DNA from: Macrotrachela quadricornifera
Lineage: Eukaryota > Rotifera > Eurotatoria > Philodinida > Philodinidae
Direction of reading: 5' to 3'
DNA length: 64,000 bases
Assembly: GCA_022393335.1 (NCBI GenBank)
Contig: JAJEKB010021601.1
Coordinates: 1,144,625 to 1,208,624 of the forward strand
Position numbers and translations under genes: made by a program. The notes below the pieces were generated by a model. The model was not told the origin of the DNA and searched no databases. It saw only the letters and a program-made list of their open reading frames with translations. This document shows, one piece after another, positions 46,701-56,342 of this stretch. Numbering within the stretch: position 1 is the stretch's first letter; the number at the start of each line of letters is the position of its first letter.

Positions 46701-48469
46701 TTATAACAAAATACTTAAACTTGAACTGCGCCCTTTAGAAGAGCCGGGTCTCAAAACTTTTGGAGTGACCCACGTAGATGCATCTTCATTCAATTCATTG
46801 AATTGTGAACGTTCGTTTCTCGTGTAAAAATATAATCGATGTAATCGTTAATAGACTAACATTAGCTGTTTTATAGGATCTGTAGCATGTTCGTAGTGAT
46901 CATCTTGGATCAAGTGAATGGTTAGTGACTTTTGTGGGTACAATTCGTTAGCATATCAAGTTTTTCATTCAAATGTAAGAAAAGAGATAAATTCGGACCA
47001 CTTTTATCACGCATGTTCAGTAGGGCACTTGAAGAAACTTTTAAATTCCAATTCTAACCATATTTTGGCATTGACTATTTGAATGAAGCAGTTTCAGTGA
47101 ATATTATTTCATGTTGTTATTTCACATTTAATTTTTTTCGTATAGTAGTCTTCGCGCGAAAAATCTCAAAAAATGAGATCCAAACTTCCCTAGAATTTTG
47201 AGTATTATTCTAGGTTTAGATGTTCAGTTAGACTATAGTAGCTATTAACTGAAAAGAATATGAATTTTTCTAGAGTTCATTAATCTTATAATCCAAGATA
47301 GTTGAAAACTCGAAGAAATAATGATGAATTTATGAATTGTGTACATTATATTCAAAAAATAAGTTTTCTTATATTTCTTTATGTATTCTCTAACTTGGTG
47401 GCATGAATATTGTTGGCACTGTATGGGATGTTTATGCTGAAACTTTAAATAAAATCTGTTGGGAAATGACAAATTAAAAGCGTTGAAAATGCTTTCATAT
47501 AGAGGATGTCGTACTAGAATTTACGATTTTGTGCATCGGTTTTTGATCATTCTACGAGAATCATATATTATCAATGCGATCCAATCTAAGTTGGTTATAT
47601 GCGGCTTAAAAGAGCAAGTGGTTCAACTGAATTCTTATATAAGAAAGGATGTCGAAGAATCATCAGCTGTAATATATGAAATAATGAAGATGCATAGACT
47701 TTCTGAAAAGTCGGTTGAATCGTCAAATACATTACTTTTCAAGTTTTCTTATATTACAGATTTTTAGACTCACTCAGTAGACTTACCTAACTATAAACAT
47801 TTAATAAAACTTACCAAGCCATCCTGTAGGTTTCCAATCACGAACAAGGCGACAAGCCACTATAGGCACTTTAAGACTCTTGGCAAATTGAAGTTCTAGT
47901 TTGCAGTTTTCAGACTCTTGATACTTGGGCGTCATAAAACAGACAATGATGGTTGCATTCTGCACACCTTCAGCCATACTATAAACATACAAGAGTTTTT
48001 CATAACGTAGTTATAATGCGCAACATATTACAAGATCTAAAACTCTATTTTGTCATTACTACCATTATCTTCACTCATTTCATTTGACATTAAAATAAAT
48101 ATTGAAGGTTATAATGATATCCCAAAACGATAATCTCTAAAAATTATTGATTCAAATAAATCCTCTTTATAAGAAGACAATTAAGGATCTTTGACTCTGA
48201 CTACTAAGGACATGAGGAGAGAACACTCATTGTTTTCTTTCAAAAAAATATATGTGAACTGTTTATGTGAACGTTTTAATTACACTCTTTTGAATTTACC
48301 TATCATACAAATTCGATTTCACACCACCTTTGATATCCATCCATACAGGTACATGTTTGCTTATTAAATACATATAGATATCTGAGACAATTTTTTTATC
48401 ATTATGATTGTATGAAAGCATTACGTGTTTTGATGACGAAGAACTGCTTGTGTTAGAAGACATGGCCAT
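43718..48469 (-). CDS. TIR-WWE-ADP-ribosyltransferase fusion protein (515 aa, four exons)
   Basis: Exons 48300-48469, 47815-47978, 45084-45263 and 43718-44751; all introns are GT-AG and phases 2, 1 and 1 are kept, totalling 1548 nt. Residues about 14-135 form a TIR domain: KHVMLSYNHNDKK at the start, AEGVQNATIIVCFMTPKY, then ENCKLELQFAKSL, where the C-x-x-E Glu (about 85) sits at the position of the NADase Glu of SARM1-type TIRs, and WLGIVTAGLLMVDLRD. Residues about 177-245 form a WWE domain (WMW, then EWYPYSDLESMQIEEAY), a fold that binds ADP-ribose units. The rest is an R-S-E-type ART fold: VYMGANL (409-414), WMKFPAFTQTC (436-445) and NEQEYLILP with the ExE pair (480-482). The expected Arg of the first motif is Met here. 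There is no signal peptide, so it is probably cytosolic. Intron 2 (2551 nt) is swollen by a TA-flanked element. A role in NAD+-based immunity or cell death is inferred from the domains. Confidence 0.82.
45416..46774. mobile_element. TA-flanked element carrying a tandem array of about 200-bp monomers
   Basis: The ends CGTGGGTCACTCCAAAAGTT and AACTTTTGGAGTGACCCACG are inverted, with arms of about 150 bp, and TA abuts both ends (45414-45415; 46775-46776). Inside, the box AGCTTTTCACGCTGCATCTT occurs in direct orientation near 45885, 46086 (variant), 46285 and 46497, spaced about 199-212 bp. One inverted copy lies near 45693. The element lies in intron 2 of the TIR-WWE-ART gene. No transposase is present. 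Confidence 0.85.
46775..47814. other. Remainder of TIR-WWE-ART intron 2
   Basis: A plus-strand 102-codon ORF at 47459-47767 has no recognisable domain and would be antisense within the intron. I treat it as chance. Nothing else is supported. Confidence 0.4.
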
Positions 48470-48645
48470 GGAACCTTGATTATGCAGTATAAAAATATTT
48501 CTACGTTATTCTCTAACAGCAAATGTGCACGAAACAAATGTTTTTATAGCTCGCAAACGGCACATTTGTCAACATTGAAGTGTGCTGTTTCTAAGATACA
48601 GAACAGAACAAAAAAGGCTATGTCAATTGTCATTGCATAAGCAAA
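48047..48645. repeat. Source copy of a segmental duplication (partner 54840-55475)
   Basis: The stretch from ACTACCATTATCTTCACTC through TIR exon 1 and its 5' flank to TGCATAAGCAAA is repeated in the same orientation about 6.8 kb to the right at roughly 85-90% similarity by eye. It includes part of intron 1, exon 1 and the upstream region (likely promoter) of the TIR-WWE-ART gene. Confidence 0.85.
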
Positions 48646-48760
48646 TTCAAGAGAGTGGATGAGGTAAGTCCAAAAAGAACTATCTGTCTTCATTTTACTT
48701 ATCCCCGAAATTATAGTTGTATGAGTAAAGCGAATACATCCACTTGACATACCCAACTTA

Positions 48761-49381
48761 CGAGGAATGATCCCCAACTGGCAAATCGTTTTGAGGTTCG
48801 AACTCTGTGCATAAGATAGACTCTGGTGAGGTATAAAAAACCTAAAAAGGATAAGTGCTGTTAGATCTTCTATCCAGCGTTATAGGCAATTTACTGAAAT
48901 TTTAGCCTAGACCATGGCATATACCAACAAGTCCAATGACAGTATTTTGACCTAAGATTTTACCTACAGATAGGTGTATTTGTGAGTAAGATGTACTGAA
49001 AATTTCAGCTCAAAAGAATGTTTTCTTCTCGAGATATTAAAGTCCCAAAAAACCAGACAATCCTAGCATTTTTCGTGGAATGTGAGTGTTTCTTTGAGAC
49101 TTTAATATCTCTGGAAGAAAACATTCTTTTGAGCTGAAATTGTCAGCACATCTTACTCACAAACAGACCTATCTGTAGGTAAAATCTTAGGTCAAAATAC
49201 TGTCATTAGATTTGTTGATATATGCCATGGCCTAGGCTAAAATTTCGGTAAATTGCCTATAACTCTGGGTAGAAGGTCTAACAGCACTTATCCTTTTGAG
49301 GTTTTTTATATCTCACCAGAGTCTATCTTATGCACAGAGTTCGAACCTCAAAACGATTTGCCAGTTGGAGATCATTCCTCG
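48761..49381. mobile_element. Near-perfect foldback element, arms about 290 bp, TA-flanked
   Basis: The arms 48761-49050 and 49095-49381 are inverted copies with roughly 93% identity by eye, from the tip CGAGGAATGATC through GTTCGAACTCTGTGCATAAG to GAATGTTTTCTTC near the centre. The spacer is about 45 bp. TA lies at 48759-48760 and 49382-49383. It sits about 290 bp upstream of the TIR-WWE-ART start codon. Confidence 0.88.
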
Positions 49382-49656
49382 TAAGATGAGTTAGAGTTTC
49401 TTTTCTGATTGGATCCAAAAAAAGCTATGGTTTGTCACGAGCGTCATATATATCATGAGGGGTAAGTCATTTTAAAACTCTTCGAAAATGAAATCGATTT
49501 TGGTAATCTGTTTAAATATGCCTATATTATATAGAAAATGCTGTTACCGATTAGTTTCATAGTTTATAAATTTTAGGTACGATGATTTGATACATCTGCT
49601 TTTTTGTTAATTCTTCAAATTTGGTTTTGTGTTTTTGTTTTCTAACATATTTATAG

Positions 49657-49946
49657 GTGATTCACACATAAGCTCACAATGGTCAAAAAATACTTTTTCG
49701 AATGATGATTCTGCATTGAATGTTACAAACTTCTCTACGGATTCTGTCCACTGGTTAATTAACCAGCAATCATTCAATGAAATATGGTTATTAGATAGAA
49801 AAGATATTAAAGAATTAATTGATGGTAAATCATTAAATACAATTGACTCTCCCATTATTCAAACAAAAGATGTTTTAACGACAGCACTTGTAATTGCTTT
49901 TCTTGAATTAAAATATTCTGATCAAAAAGTCTTTGGCATGGAATAG
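49657..49946 (+). pseudogene. C-terminal fragment of a VWA/PARP4-like protein
   Basis: After an acceptor-like ATTTATAG at 49649-49656 a frame runs 96 codons to TAG at 49944-49946. Its C-terminal half, with VHWLINQQSFNEIWLLDRKD, LIDGKSLN and VLTTALVIAFLELKYSDQK, resembles the end of vault-PARP (PARP4) and VWA5A-like proteins, where an 'I..LQ.F.GSW....' helix is followed by 'TALVLAFLE.KF'. No VIT, VWA or catalytic PARP part is nearby. Upstream lie only a foldback element and the divergent TIR-WWE-ART gene. It is therefore most likely a 5'-truncated copy. The reading frame itself is intact, so it could still be a last exon captured by another transcript. Confidence 0.5.
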
Positions 49947-50915
49947 TAAATAATGGATGAAAACGACTCAATATTTTTAGTCTTGTTAGTGTTCTGCGTA
50001 ATCATGATCGTGGACAAAAATACCAATCATGCAGAACACTAGTTTTGGTAATGATTAAATCGGCTATTTTATGAAATTAAGAATAAATTATGACATTTCA
50101 ACACTTTTATTATATGTAGTTGTCAAGATATTTTTCTTTTGAATAAACCATGTAATACATCTCACCAAAAGTTTTTCAAACGATCTTCAAATTTTTATAA
50201 AATCCTTAATATCGAAAGATTTATTGCATGAATACATAGTAGAAAATCTCGTCTAGAATTATAACAGGCTTTTAGATAAACTCTATAATATAGTGAATAT
50301 GTGAACATTTTAGTTTTATTTTAATAAATGTTGAAAATGATTTCCATTCCTTCTAATAGTTTGTCAAAAGTTTTTTCAAATTCTTTTTCTCGAATATCGT
50401 TCCCTATTTCACAAACTACTGGGATTCTTCATTTTCTTGGTCAATCAAATTGCTCTTGATATAGATATTGAACAATGGATATGGCATTATCTCAATATCC
50501 TCTCTTCTGTTAAATAGTCAATAACATTCGAATGAGGATGAAGACTGGTATTATCATGAAGTGACTTAATACAGTTTATACTTAATAATTTTTCTTATGT
50601 TCGTATTTCATTGTTCGTTCTCAAAAGAGATACAATTTTTATTTTGGACAAATTTAAACCGAACAGTTAAGTTATTTAGATGTTCTAGTTAATCAACAAG
50701 TATAATTATTTATTTAAGTTGATTGATTTATTTTTAGTAAGAGTTTGTAGAACAACAAAAAAATTAACTATTTAAACTCCAGAGCTATTATTAGTTAATC
50801 AATACGTATACAGACATTAAGTTTTTACATGATTGAAGAAAACAATTATCATTATTTAATTGAAGAATAATTCAAAAATACGACAATGTTTATATTTAAA
50901 AGATGGTGTTGTAAA
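49947..50915. other. Non-genic interval
   Basis: AGTGTTCTGCGTAATCATG near 49988 and CATGCAGAACACTAG near 50029 form a short inverted repeat. No exon is seen. The right part is presumably the 3' flank of the RING/TRAF-type gene. Confidence 0.45.
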
Positions 50916-52131
50916 TCAAACAAGATTTATTTCCATTTGAGTTATCGCAATTTCTGTGTTATATGGCCGGAAATAATTTGGTGAATGCATGAGACCATTA
51001 GATGACTTGAAAATGATTTTGTCAATATTATTCCATTTGAGTAGAATATGTTCTGGTTGACCAAAACGAAGGTTTACTTTATGAGTATTGACCTGTAATG
51101 AATTTCTTTGTCCTATGATAGTTAATTGTGAATAATCTTTCCAAATAGCGCATGCATCAAGAGAGATAAAAGTAAATGTTTCATTAGTATTTTTCACGCT
51201 GATCGACCCTTCGCCGTCAAAACAAGCTACAGGTAAGCCATTGTCAGCTATGAAACAAGCAACATATCCACTTCTCCGATGTTCGTTAGTGATATAGGAC
51301 TTATTGATATACAGAAATTGATCCCATTTCAGTCCTTTGTAAATAGTAGGAATAACTTTGTATTGCTCGGCAGCACTGGGTAAATCATCAAATTTAACTG
51401 TCACTTTCATGAGATTGGGATCTGAAAGAGCAATTTTATGTTTTATGATGATTTAAGATTGAATAAATTATTTTACTCACTCAATATACACATTTTATCC
51501 CATAAGTTGGTGAGTCTTTGTAATTCTTGTTTATTCTGCTTAGATTCATCACGAAGTTGTCGAAGTTGTTCGCTCAAACAAATGTCTTTTGTATGTTTTG
51601 TATCAGCATCACTTACTCTATAAACAAGTTTGCAATTTTCACACGTTAATTCAACTAATTTACAAGTCTTCATGTGATTGTCAAACTCTTTCTTCAACAT
51701 GTCTAGTCGACAACCAGAACATTGTTGAGGTTGATAATCACATTCAATCTCATGTTTGTCTAATGCTTCATATGGAATGACCTATGAATAAAAATAAAAA
51801 TATATTATCTATATTATGATCATTGTCTGATTACCTGTTGACAACCTTTTGATTGATAATAGCAACTAATCTGTAATCGAGCAAGCAATTTTGCAATGAA
51901 TGGATGACATTTTCGTTCAATATATGTCTCACATCGATTAACACATTTATTTGGATTATCGATAAGCCATCGATTAATACATGATAAACAGAAAGATATT
52001 TCACATGATTGACAAGCAACTGGTTTCCAGAGTAGATCGTGGCAAATAGCACATTCGAAATCGTTAACATTGACTTTAGATGTATTACTAACGCGATCAG
52101 AAGATATACCTTTTTCTTCCTTAGATGTCAT
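50916..52131 (-). CDS. RING/TRAF-type zinc-finger protein (367 aa, three exons)
   Basis: Exons 51835-52131, 51481-51781 and 50916-51421, with introns of 53 and 59 nt (GTAATC and GTGAGT donors), phases 0 and 1; total 1104 nt. Residues about 24-60 form a RING-type zinc finger (CAICHDLLWKPVACQSC, then SFCLSCINRWL), typical of E3 ubiquitin ligases. A TRAF-type zinc-finger stretch follows (CYYQSKGCQQVIPYEAL with DKHEIECDYQPQQCSGC, then DNHMKTC and CENC). Residues about 165-195 are a short coiled coil (EQLRQLRDESKQNKQELQRL). The C-terminal 170 residues begin MKVTVKFDDLPSAAEQ and contain GYVACFIADNGLPVACFD. They occupy the place of a TRAF/MATH domain but are not clearly one; this tail recurs in bdelloid proteins I recall. 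TRAF-like adaptors act in immune receptor signalling downstream of TIR-type proteins, which makes the neighbour notable. Partner and substrate unknown. Confidence 0.8.
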
Positions 52132-53157
52132 CTAAACAAAATCAAAGAGAAATTTTTGACATTCATAGACTCTTCTACATGAGTTATAAACAAAGTTTTG
52201 GCTAATTTTGTTCTAATTGATCACTAAATGTAAATCTCAGTGTCAATTTATTTTATCTTTTCTGTCGAACACAGACTATTTTATCACAACATTCAGTTAA
52301 ATTTAATAAATAGGAAAATTTCTTCTCTTTTTTTTTACCTTACTTTGTGTTGATTTCACTACAATAAAATATTAAACTTTTGCTCTAAATTTCTTCTGTG
52401 TATGTGATGGACAAAAATACAATAGCAATGCTTCATCCTCTCGGTTGCTTTTTCCATTATATATACATGTCCTATCGAAGTTATCCCGGCCGCCAAGATT
52501 ATTGCTGAAGTTACAATTTCGACGATCGCTGCATCTTCGATACAGCAAATTATATGTCGTATCAAAGACGCAGCGACCATATAGTCAAAGGTCAAAACAT
52601 ACATGTATATTTTGCCCTTTGACTAGACTAACCTTCATAAATGTTGATGTTCTCACTATAAAGATGCATAAGAGAATCACTCGAGTTGGAAGAATTTCGC
52701 TTAATCAAACATTTGTTCATTTCATTGTGATATTTTAAATGTTCTTTACTAGTGTATTTTTTTAACTTAACGACGATATTTTTAGTTTTGAAAGCAAATA
52801 TTTCTCATAGGCTTAGAAACACTAAATGATCAAGTATGTCTAACTGGCCTTAGAATAGAGAAGATAATTTTATAGAAGCGTATATTGCTACTGTAGTGCG
52901 TAAAAAAGCACGGGCGTACTAGGGTTAATAGTAATTTAGAGTTTTCGTCAATTTTTTATGATTAAAACTTTAATATTTTCGGTTTATTTCATTTTTTCTA
53001 GCTTCATAAGAAAAAGTACACATTCCATTTCAGTTTAAACTAGATCATTTAAAACTCTAGTTCTTGATAATTAAATAAGGTATTGCTAGAGTTTATTGTT
53101 TTTAAATTCATTAAAATTACTAAATCTATCTATTAATCTATATGTATAAAGAAGAAA
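52132..53157. other. Upstream region of the RING/TRAF gene; no gene seen
   Basis: A GC-richer patch at 52480-52570 contains GATCGCTGCATCTTCGATAC, partly complementary to ATCAAAGACGCAGCGACC further right, giving a hairpin of about 100 bp. ORFs on both strands there reflect that palindrome. Confidence 0.4.
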
Positions 53158-54130
53158 GTTTGTCTGTTTGTTTGTTTGTTCGTCTGTCTGTCTGTTTGTT
53201 CTTCGTGCATTCGGCCCCTGTACGAGCTAGCACCACCAAACTTTGCATGGTGCATCCCCAGGCCCCGAGGAAGGTCATAGCGGGGTCACCCAACGAGGGT
53301 GTGAGCTGGGGCGTGAGTGGATTCTCACCCAGTTATTAGTATCTTAACCAACACCACCAAACTTTCCACGGTGCATCCCCAGGCTCGGGAGAAGGTCATA
53401 GTGGGATCATCTAACAAGGATGTGAGTCGAGGGTGTGGGTGAAATCTCACCCAGATAGTAGTGCCTTAACCAACGCTACCAAAGTTTCCACGGTGCTTCT
53501 TTTAGTCCAGCGGCAGGTTCATAGAGTGCTGTTACTATTAATAGGAGTAGTATGGTGGTGTTTGGGTGAAATTTCACCCAAGTTATATGGCAATGAAATT
53601 TGCATGAATTTTTCAGAAATTTAGCGAATTTGTTATGATTCTAAGATGAATCATTTTGTATCGATGGTTCTTTGGTTTAAATGTGAAAATCGAATGCTAC
53701 TAATAGATTATATGAGAAAAAAATGTATACAAATGTTTTCTTGGTTCACAACTATGGTGCATCCATTAGTTTTCTGGGAATCACAGAAACAACGTATTTG
53801 TGGTTTTTTTTGATTCACAACGATGACGTATCTGTATATTTAAAGAAGAACGTTTGTCTGTTCGCTATGCATTCAGTCCGTGTGATAGCTAACGTCACAA
53901 AAGTTTCCATACTACTTCCCTAGCTTCTGAGGAAAGTCATCTTGAGGTTGAAACCACCAAATGGGGTGCGTGGAAGGGACTGGGTGAAATTTCATCGCGA
54001 GCAATACAGATCGAAATTCTGATGAGTCTGCTCGCCATGTATTTCATCATCATGAGAGATAGCGTCACGAAACTATCCGCATCAGTTCCTTGAGTGCGCT
54101 AATGGAAGTCGGCAGAATGATTGGGAGTGA
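53158..54130. repeat. TTTGTCTG microsatellite followed by about 122-bp tandem repeats
   Basis: A run of TTTGTCTG/TTTGTTCG words at 53158-53208 is followed by a GC-rich unit containing CACCAAACTTTGCATGGTGC, GGAAGGTCATAG and TGAGTGGATTCTCACCCA. The unit starts near 53231, 53353 and 53475 (122-bp spacing). Two more diverged units appear near 53893 and 54065. Each carries a small palindrome GGGTGAAATTTCACCC. There is no coding signal; overlapping ORFs are repeat translations. Confidence 0.8.
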
Positions 54131-54264
54131 GAAATGAAGGCGTGCGTGAAACTTCATCTAAGTCGTAAGAGATTGATTTTATTCACTTTCTAATCAAACG
54201 AGGTAGCTCATTGCAATTTTGAGAGTGATCGTGTCTAAAGCGCATGCGAGTGAGGGTGTCAGCT

Positions 54265-54720
54265 TGAGCCCGATGAGAAGAGTCCCACTGAAGTTGCCTT
54301 GTGCATGGCGGGAAAAGCTCTGTGAATGATACGCCACGCACGGTGGGAAAAGCTCTGTGAAACATACCCCAAGCACGGCACGAAAAACTTTGTAAAAGAT
54401 ACGCCATGCACGATGGGGTAAGATCTGTGAAAGATACGTCACGCACGGCAGGGTAAGATCTGTAGCAGAGTTTCTAGGTACGATGAAAAAAGTCCTGTGG
54501 AAGAGGTATCATGCACGGCGAAAAGAGTCCAATGGCGAACACCTAATGCATAGCAGGAACAATCCTCTTAAAGATGCCTGACGTATGCCGGTAAAAGTCC
54601 TGTCCAAGAGGTTTCAGATGTGACGCGAAAATTTCTGTTGCAGATAGTTCACCCACAACGGGAACAGTCCTGTAGGAGACGTGTTATGTACAGCAGAAAA
54701 AGTCGGGTGGAAGGTGCAAA
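54265..54720. repeat. GC-rich minisatellite, unit about 40 bp, about 11 copies
   Basis: Variants of GATACGCCACGCACGG followed by GGGAAAAGCTCTGTGAA recur every 38-42 bp, becoming more diverged to the right (GGTATCATGCACGGCGAAAA, GATGCCTGACGTATGCCGG). The minus-strand ORFs of 82-87 codons over the first copies are repeat translations. Confidence 0.8.
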
Positions 54721-54839
54721 ACTTCAACTATATTCTCTTTGCAGCGAGTACTTCCGCTAGTACTATATAATATATTGTGAATACATCAAAAGAAAATCGC
54801 AGTTTTAGAAAGACAACTCTGACTTTTAACCTAATACTC

Positions 54840-55475
54840 TGACTCTAATTTTATCACTACCATTATCTTCACTCGTTTCATTTGATGTTAAAACAAATAT
54901 TGAAGGTTATAATGAAATCCCGAAATGATAATCTCTGAAAATTATTGATTCAAATAAATTCTCTTTATAAAAAGGCAACCAAGGACCTTTGACTCTGACT
55001 ACTAAGGTCTTGAGGAGAGAACAGTCATACATCTCTGCTTAAAACTTCCACTCATTGTTTTCTTTCAAAAAAATATACATGAATTATTTATGTGAAAGTT
55101 TTAATTACATTCTTTTGAATTTACCTATCATACAAATTCGATTTCACACCACCTTTTTGATATCCATCCATGCAGGTACGTGTTTGCTTATTAAATACAT
55201 ATAGATATCCGAGACAAGTTTTTTATTGTTATGTTTGTATGAAAGCAGTACATGTTTTGATGATAAAGAGCTGCTTGTGTTGGAAGACATGGTCATGTAA
55301 TCTTGATTGCGCAGTATAAAAAAATTTCTGTTTTATTCTTTGATAACAAATATGCATGAAACAAGTGTTTTTATAGCTCGCAAACGACACATTTGTCAAT
55401 AATGAAGCATACTGTTTCTGAGGTACAGAACAAAACAAGAAGACCACATCAACTGTCATTGCATAAGCAAAATAA
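54840..55475. repeat. Derived copy of the TIR exon-1 segment
   Basis: This is a direct-orientation duplicate of 48047-48645 with scattered substitutions and a short insertion near 55030-55055 (CATACATCTCTGCTTAAAAC). It brought the 5' flank and first exon of the TIR-WWE-ART gene but no later exon. Confidence 0.85.
55125..55296 (-). pseudogene. Frameshifted copy of TIR exon 1
   Basis: It starts at an ATG at 55296 (ATGACCATG, as in the source gene ATGGCCATG) and keeps the donor CGATAG|GTAAATT-like end at 55125. It is 172 nt against 170 in the source because of two extra bases in a T-run near 55157, which shifts the frame before the donor. The readable part preserves SSKHVLLSYKHNNKKLVSD and MYLISKHVPAWMD, so divergence is recent or was once constrained. 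Exons 2-4 are absent. Confidence 0.75.
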
Positions 55476-56342
55476 TGATGAAAACTATCCTAAGCTGAAT
55501 AAGAAACTCGAGTGTATTTTAAGTAACATAGAACTTTTCGAGTTTATCGAATATAAATAATTAATTGCTAAGTACACAGTAAATCTGAATAATAGAATTT
55601 CACCTAAAACGAAGTAATTTTTAACTGATTAATAAAAGAATGGAGAAGTAAGTTAACGGAAAGTATTTTATAGTTGGCACTGAAATAAATGACGCAAAAA
55701 CTGAGGCATTGCAAGCATTGTAATAAAATTAATAATATTCGGAAACATCTAACCTCAATTTGGTCAGCACTTGAAGTTCTTCTTTGTGTGCTCATATACT
55801 TCGAGAAATGGTTAGTTAAACAATCAAATTTTTGAAATCACCTTTGATTCTTTGAATGATCTCTCATGTTGCTCATATCGATTCTCGAAATTTTTATGGG
55901 AGAATGATGTTTTAAATATGCGTGCTTTATTGTTCGACAAAAAAATACTTATATTAGATAGAAAAAAATTACATTAACTAGGTATTAGAGAACTTCAAAT
56001 ATTAGAGAATAAGTGCCTTTGGAACCTTTTAAATCTTTATTGCAAAATAGAGAAACATACTCATACATCATAATATACACAAACCACCACATCACATAGA
56101 CTTTTTAAAAAGGAAAAAAACGCACATATATATGTTAATAGATAGATCGAGGGAAAAGAAAAACAAAGAATACATAATTAGAGAGTGATATCACACAACA
56201 AAGGAAAAGATATGTGTAATTATAATAATAATAATAAGTGAAATATGTGATATCACTCGTAATAAAAGAAAAGAAAGGAAGAATGCAAATCATATTATAA
56301 TATAGTAAAGTATATGATAGCCTAGCCTGTAACACTAGATCT
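55476..56342. other. Non-genic interval downstream of the ART-TPR gene
   Basis: A TAATAATAATAA run near 56223 and several short ORFs occur; none carries a domain. The right end is the presumed 3' flank of the next gene. Confidence 0.4.

Noticed and set aside
47459..47767. 102-codon plus-strand ORF
   Set aside because: Lies antisense in an intron of the TIR-WWE-ART gene with no domain and AT-driven composition.
48785..48820. GGTTCGAACTC, resembling a tRNA B-box
   Set aside because: No matching acceptor or T-stem pairing; the sequence belongs to the foldback arm and is present in both arms.
52359..52738. Opposing ORFs of 81 and 97 codons upstream of the RING/TRAF gene
   Set aside because: They overlap a GC-richer hairpin and show no domain; both are palindrome by-products.
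54183..54446. 82-87 codon minus-strand ORFs
   Set aside because: Translations of the 40-bp GC-rich minisatellite.
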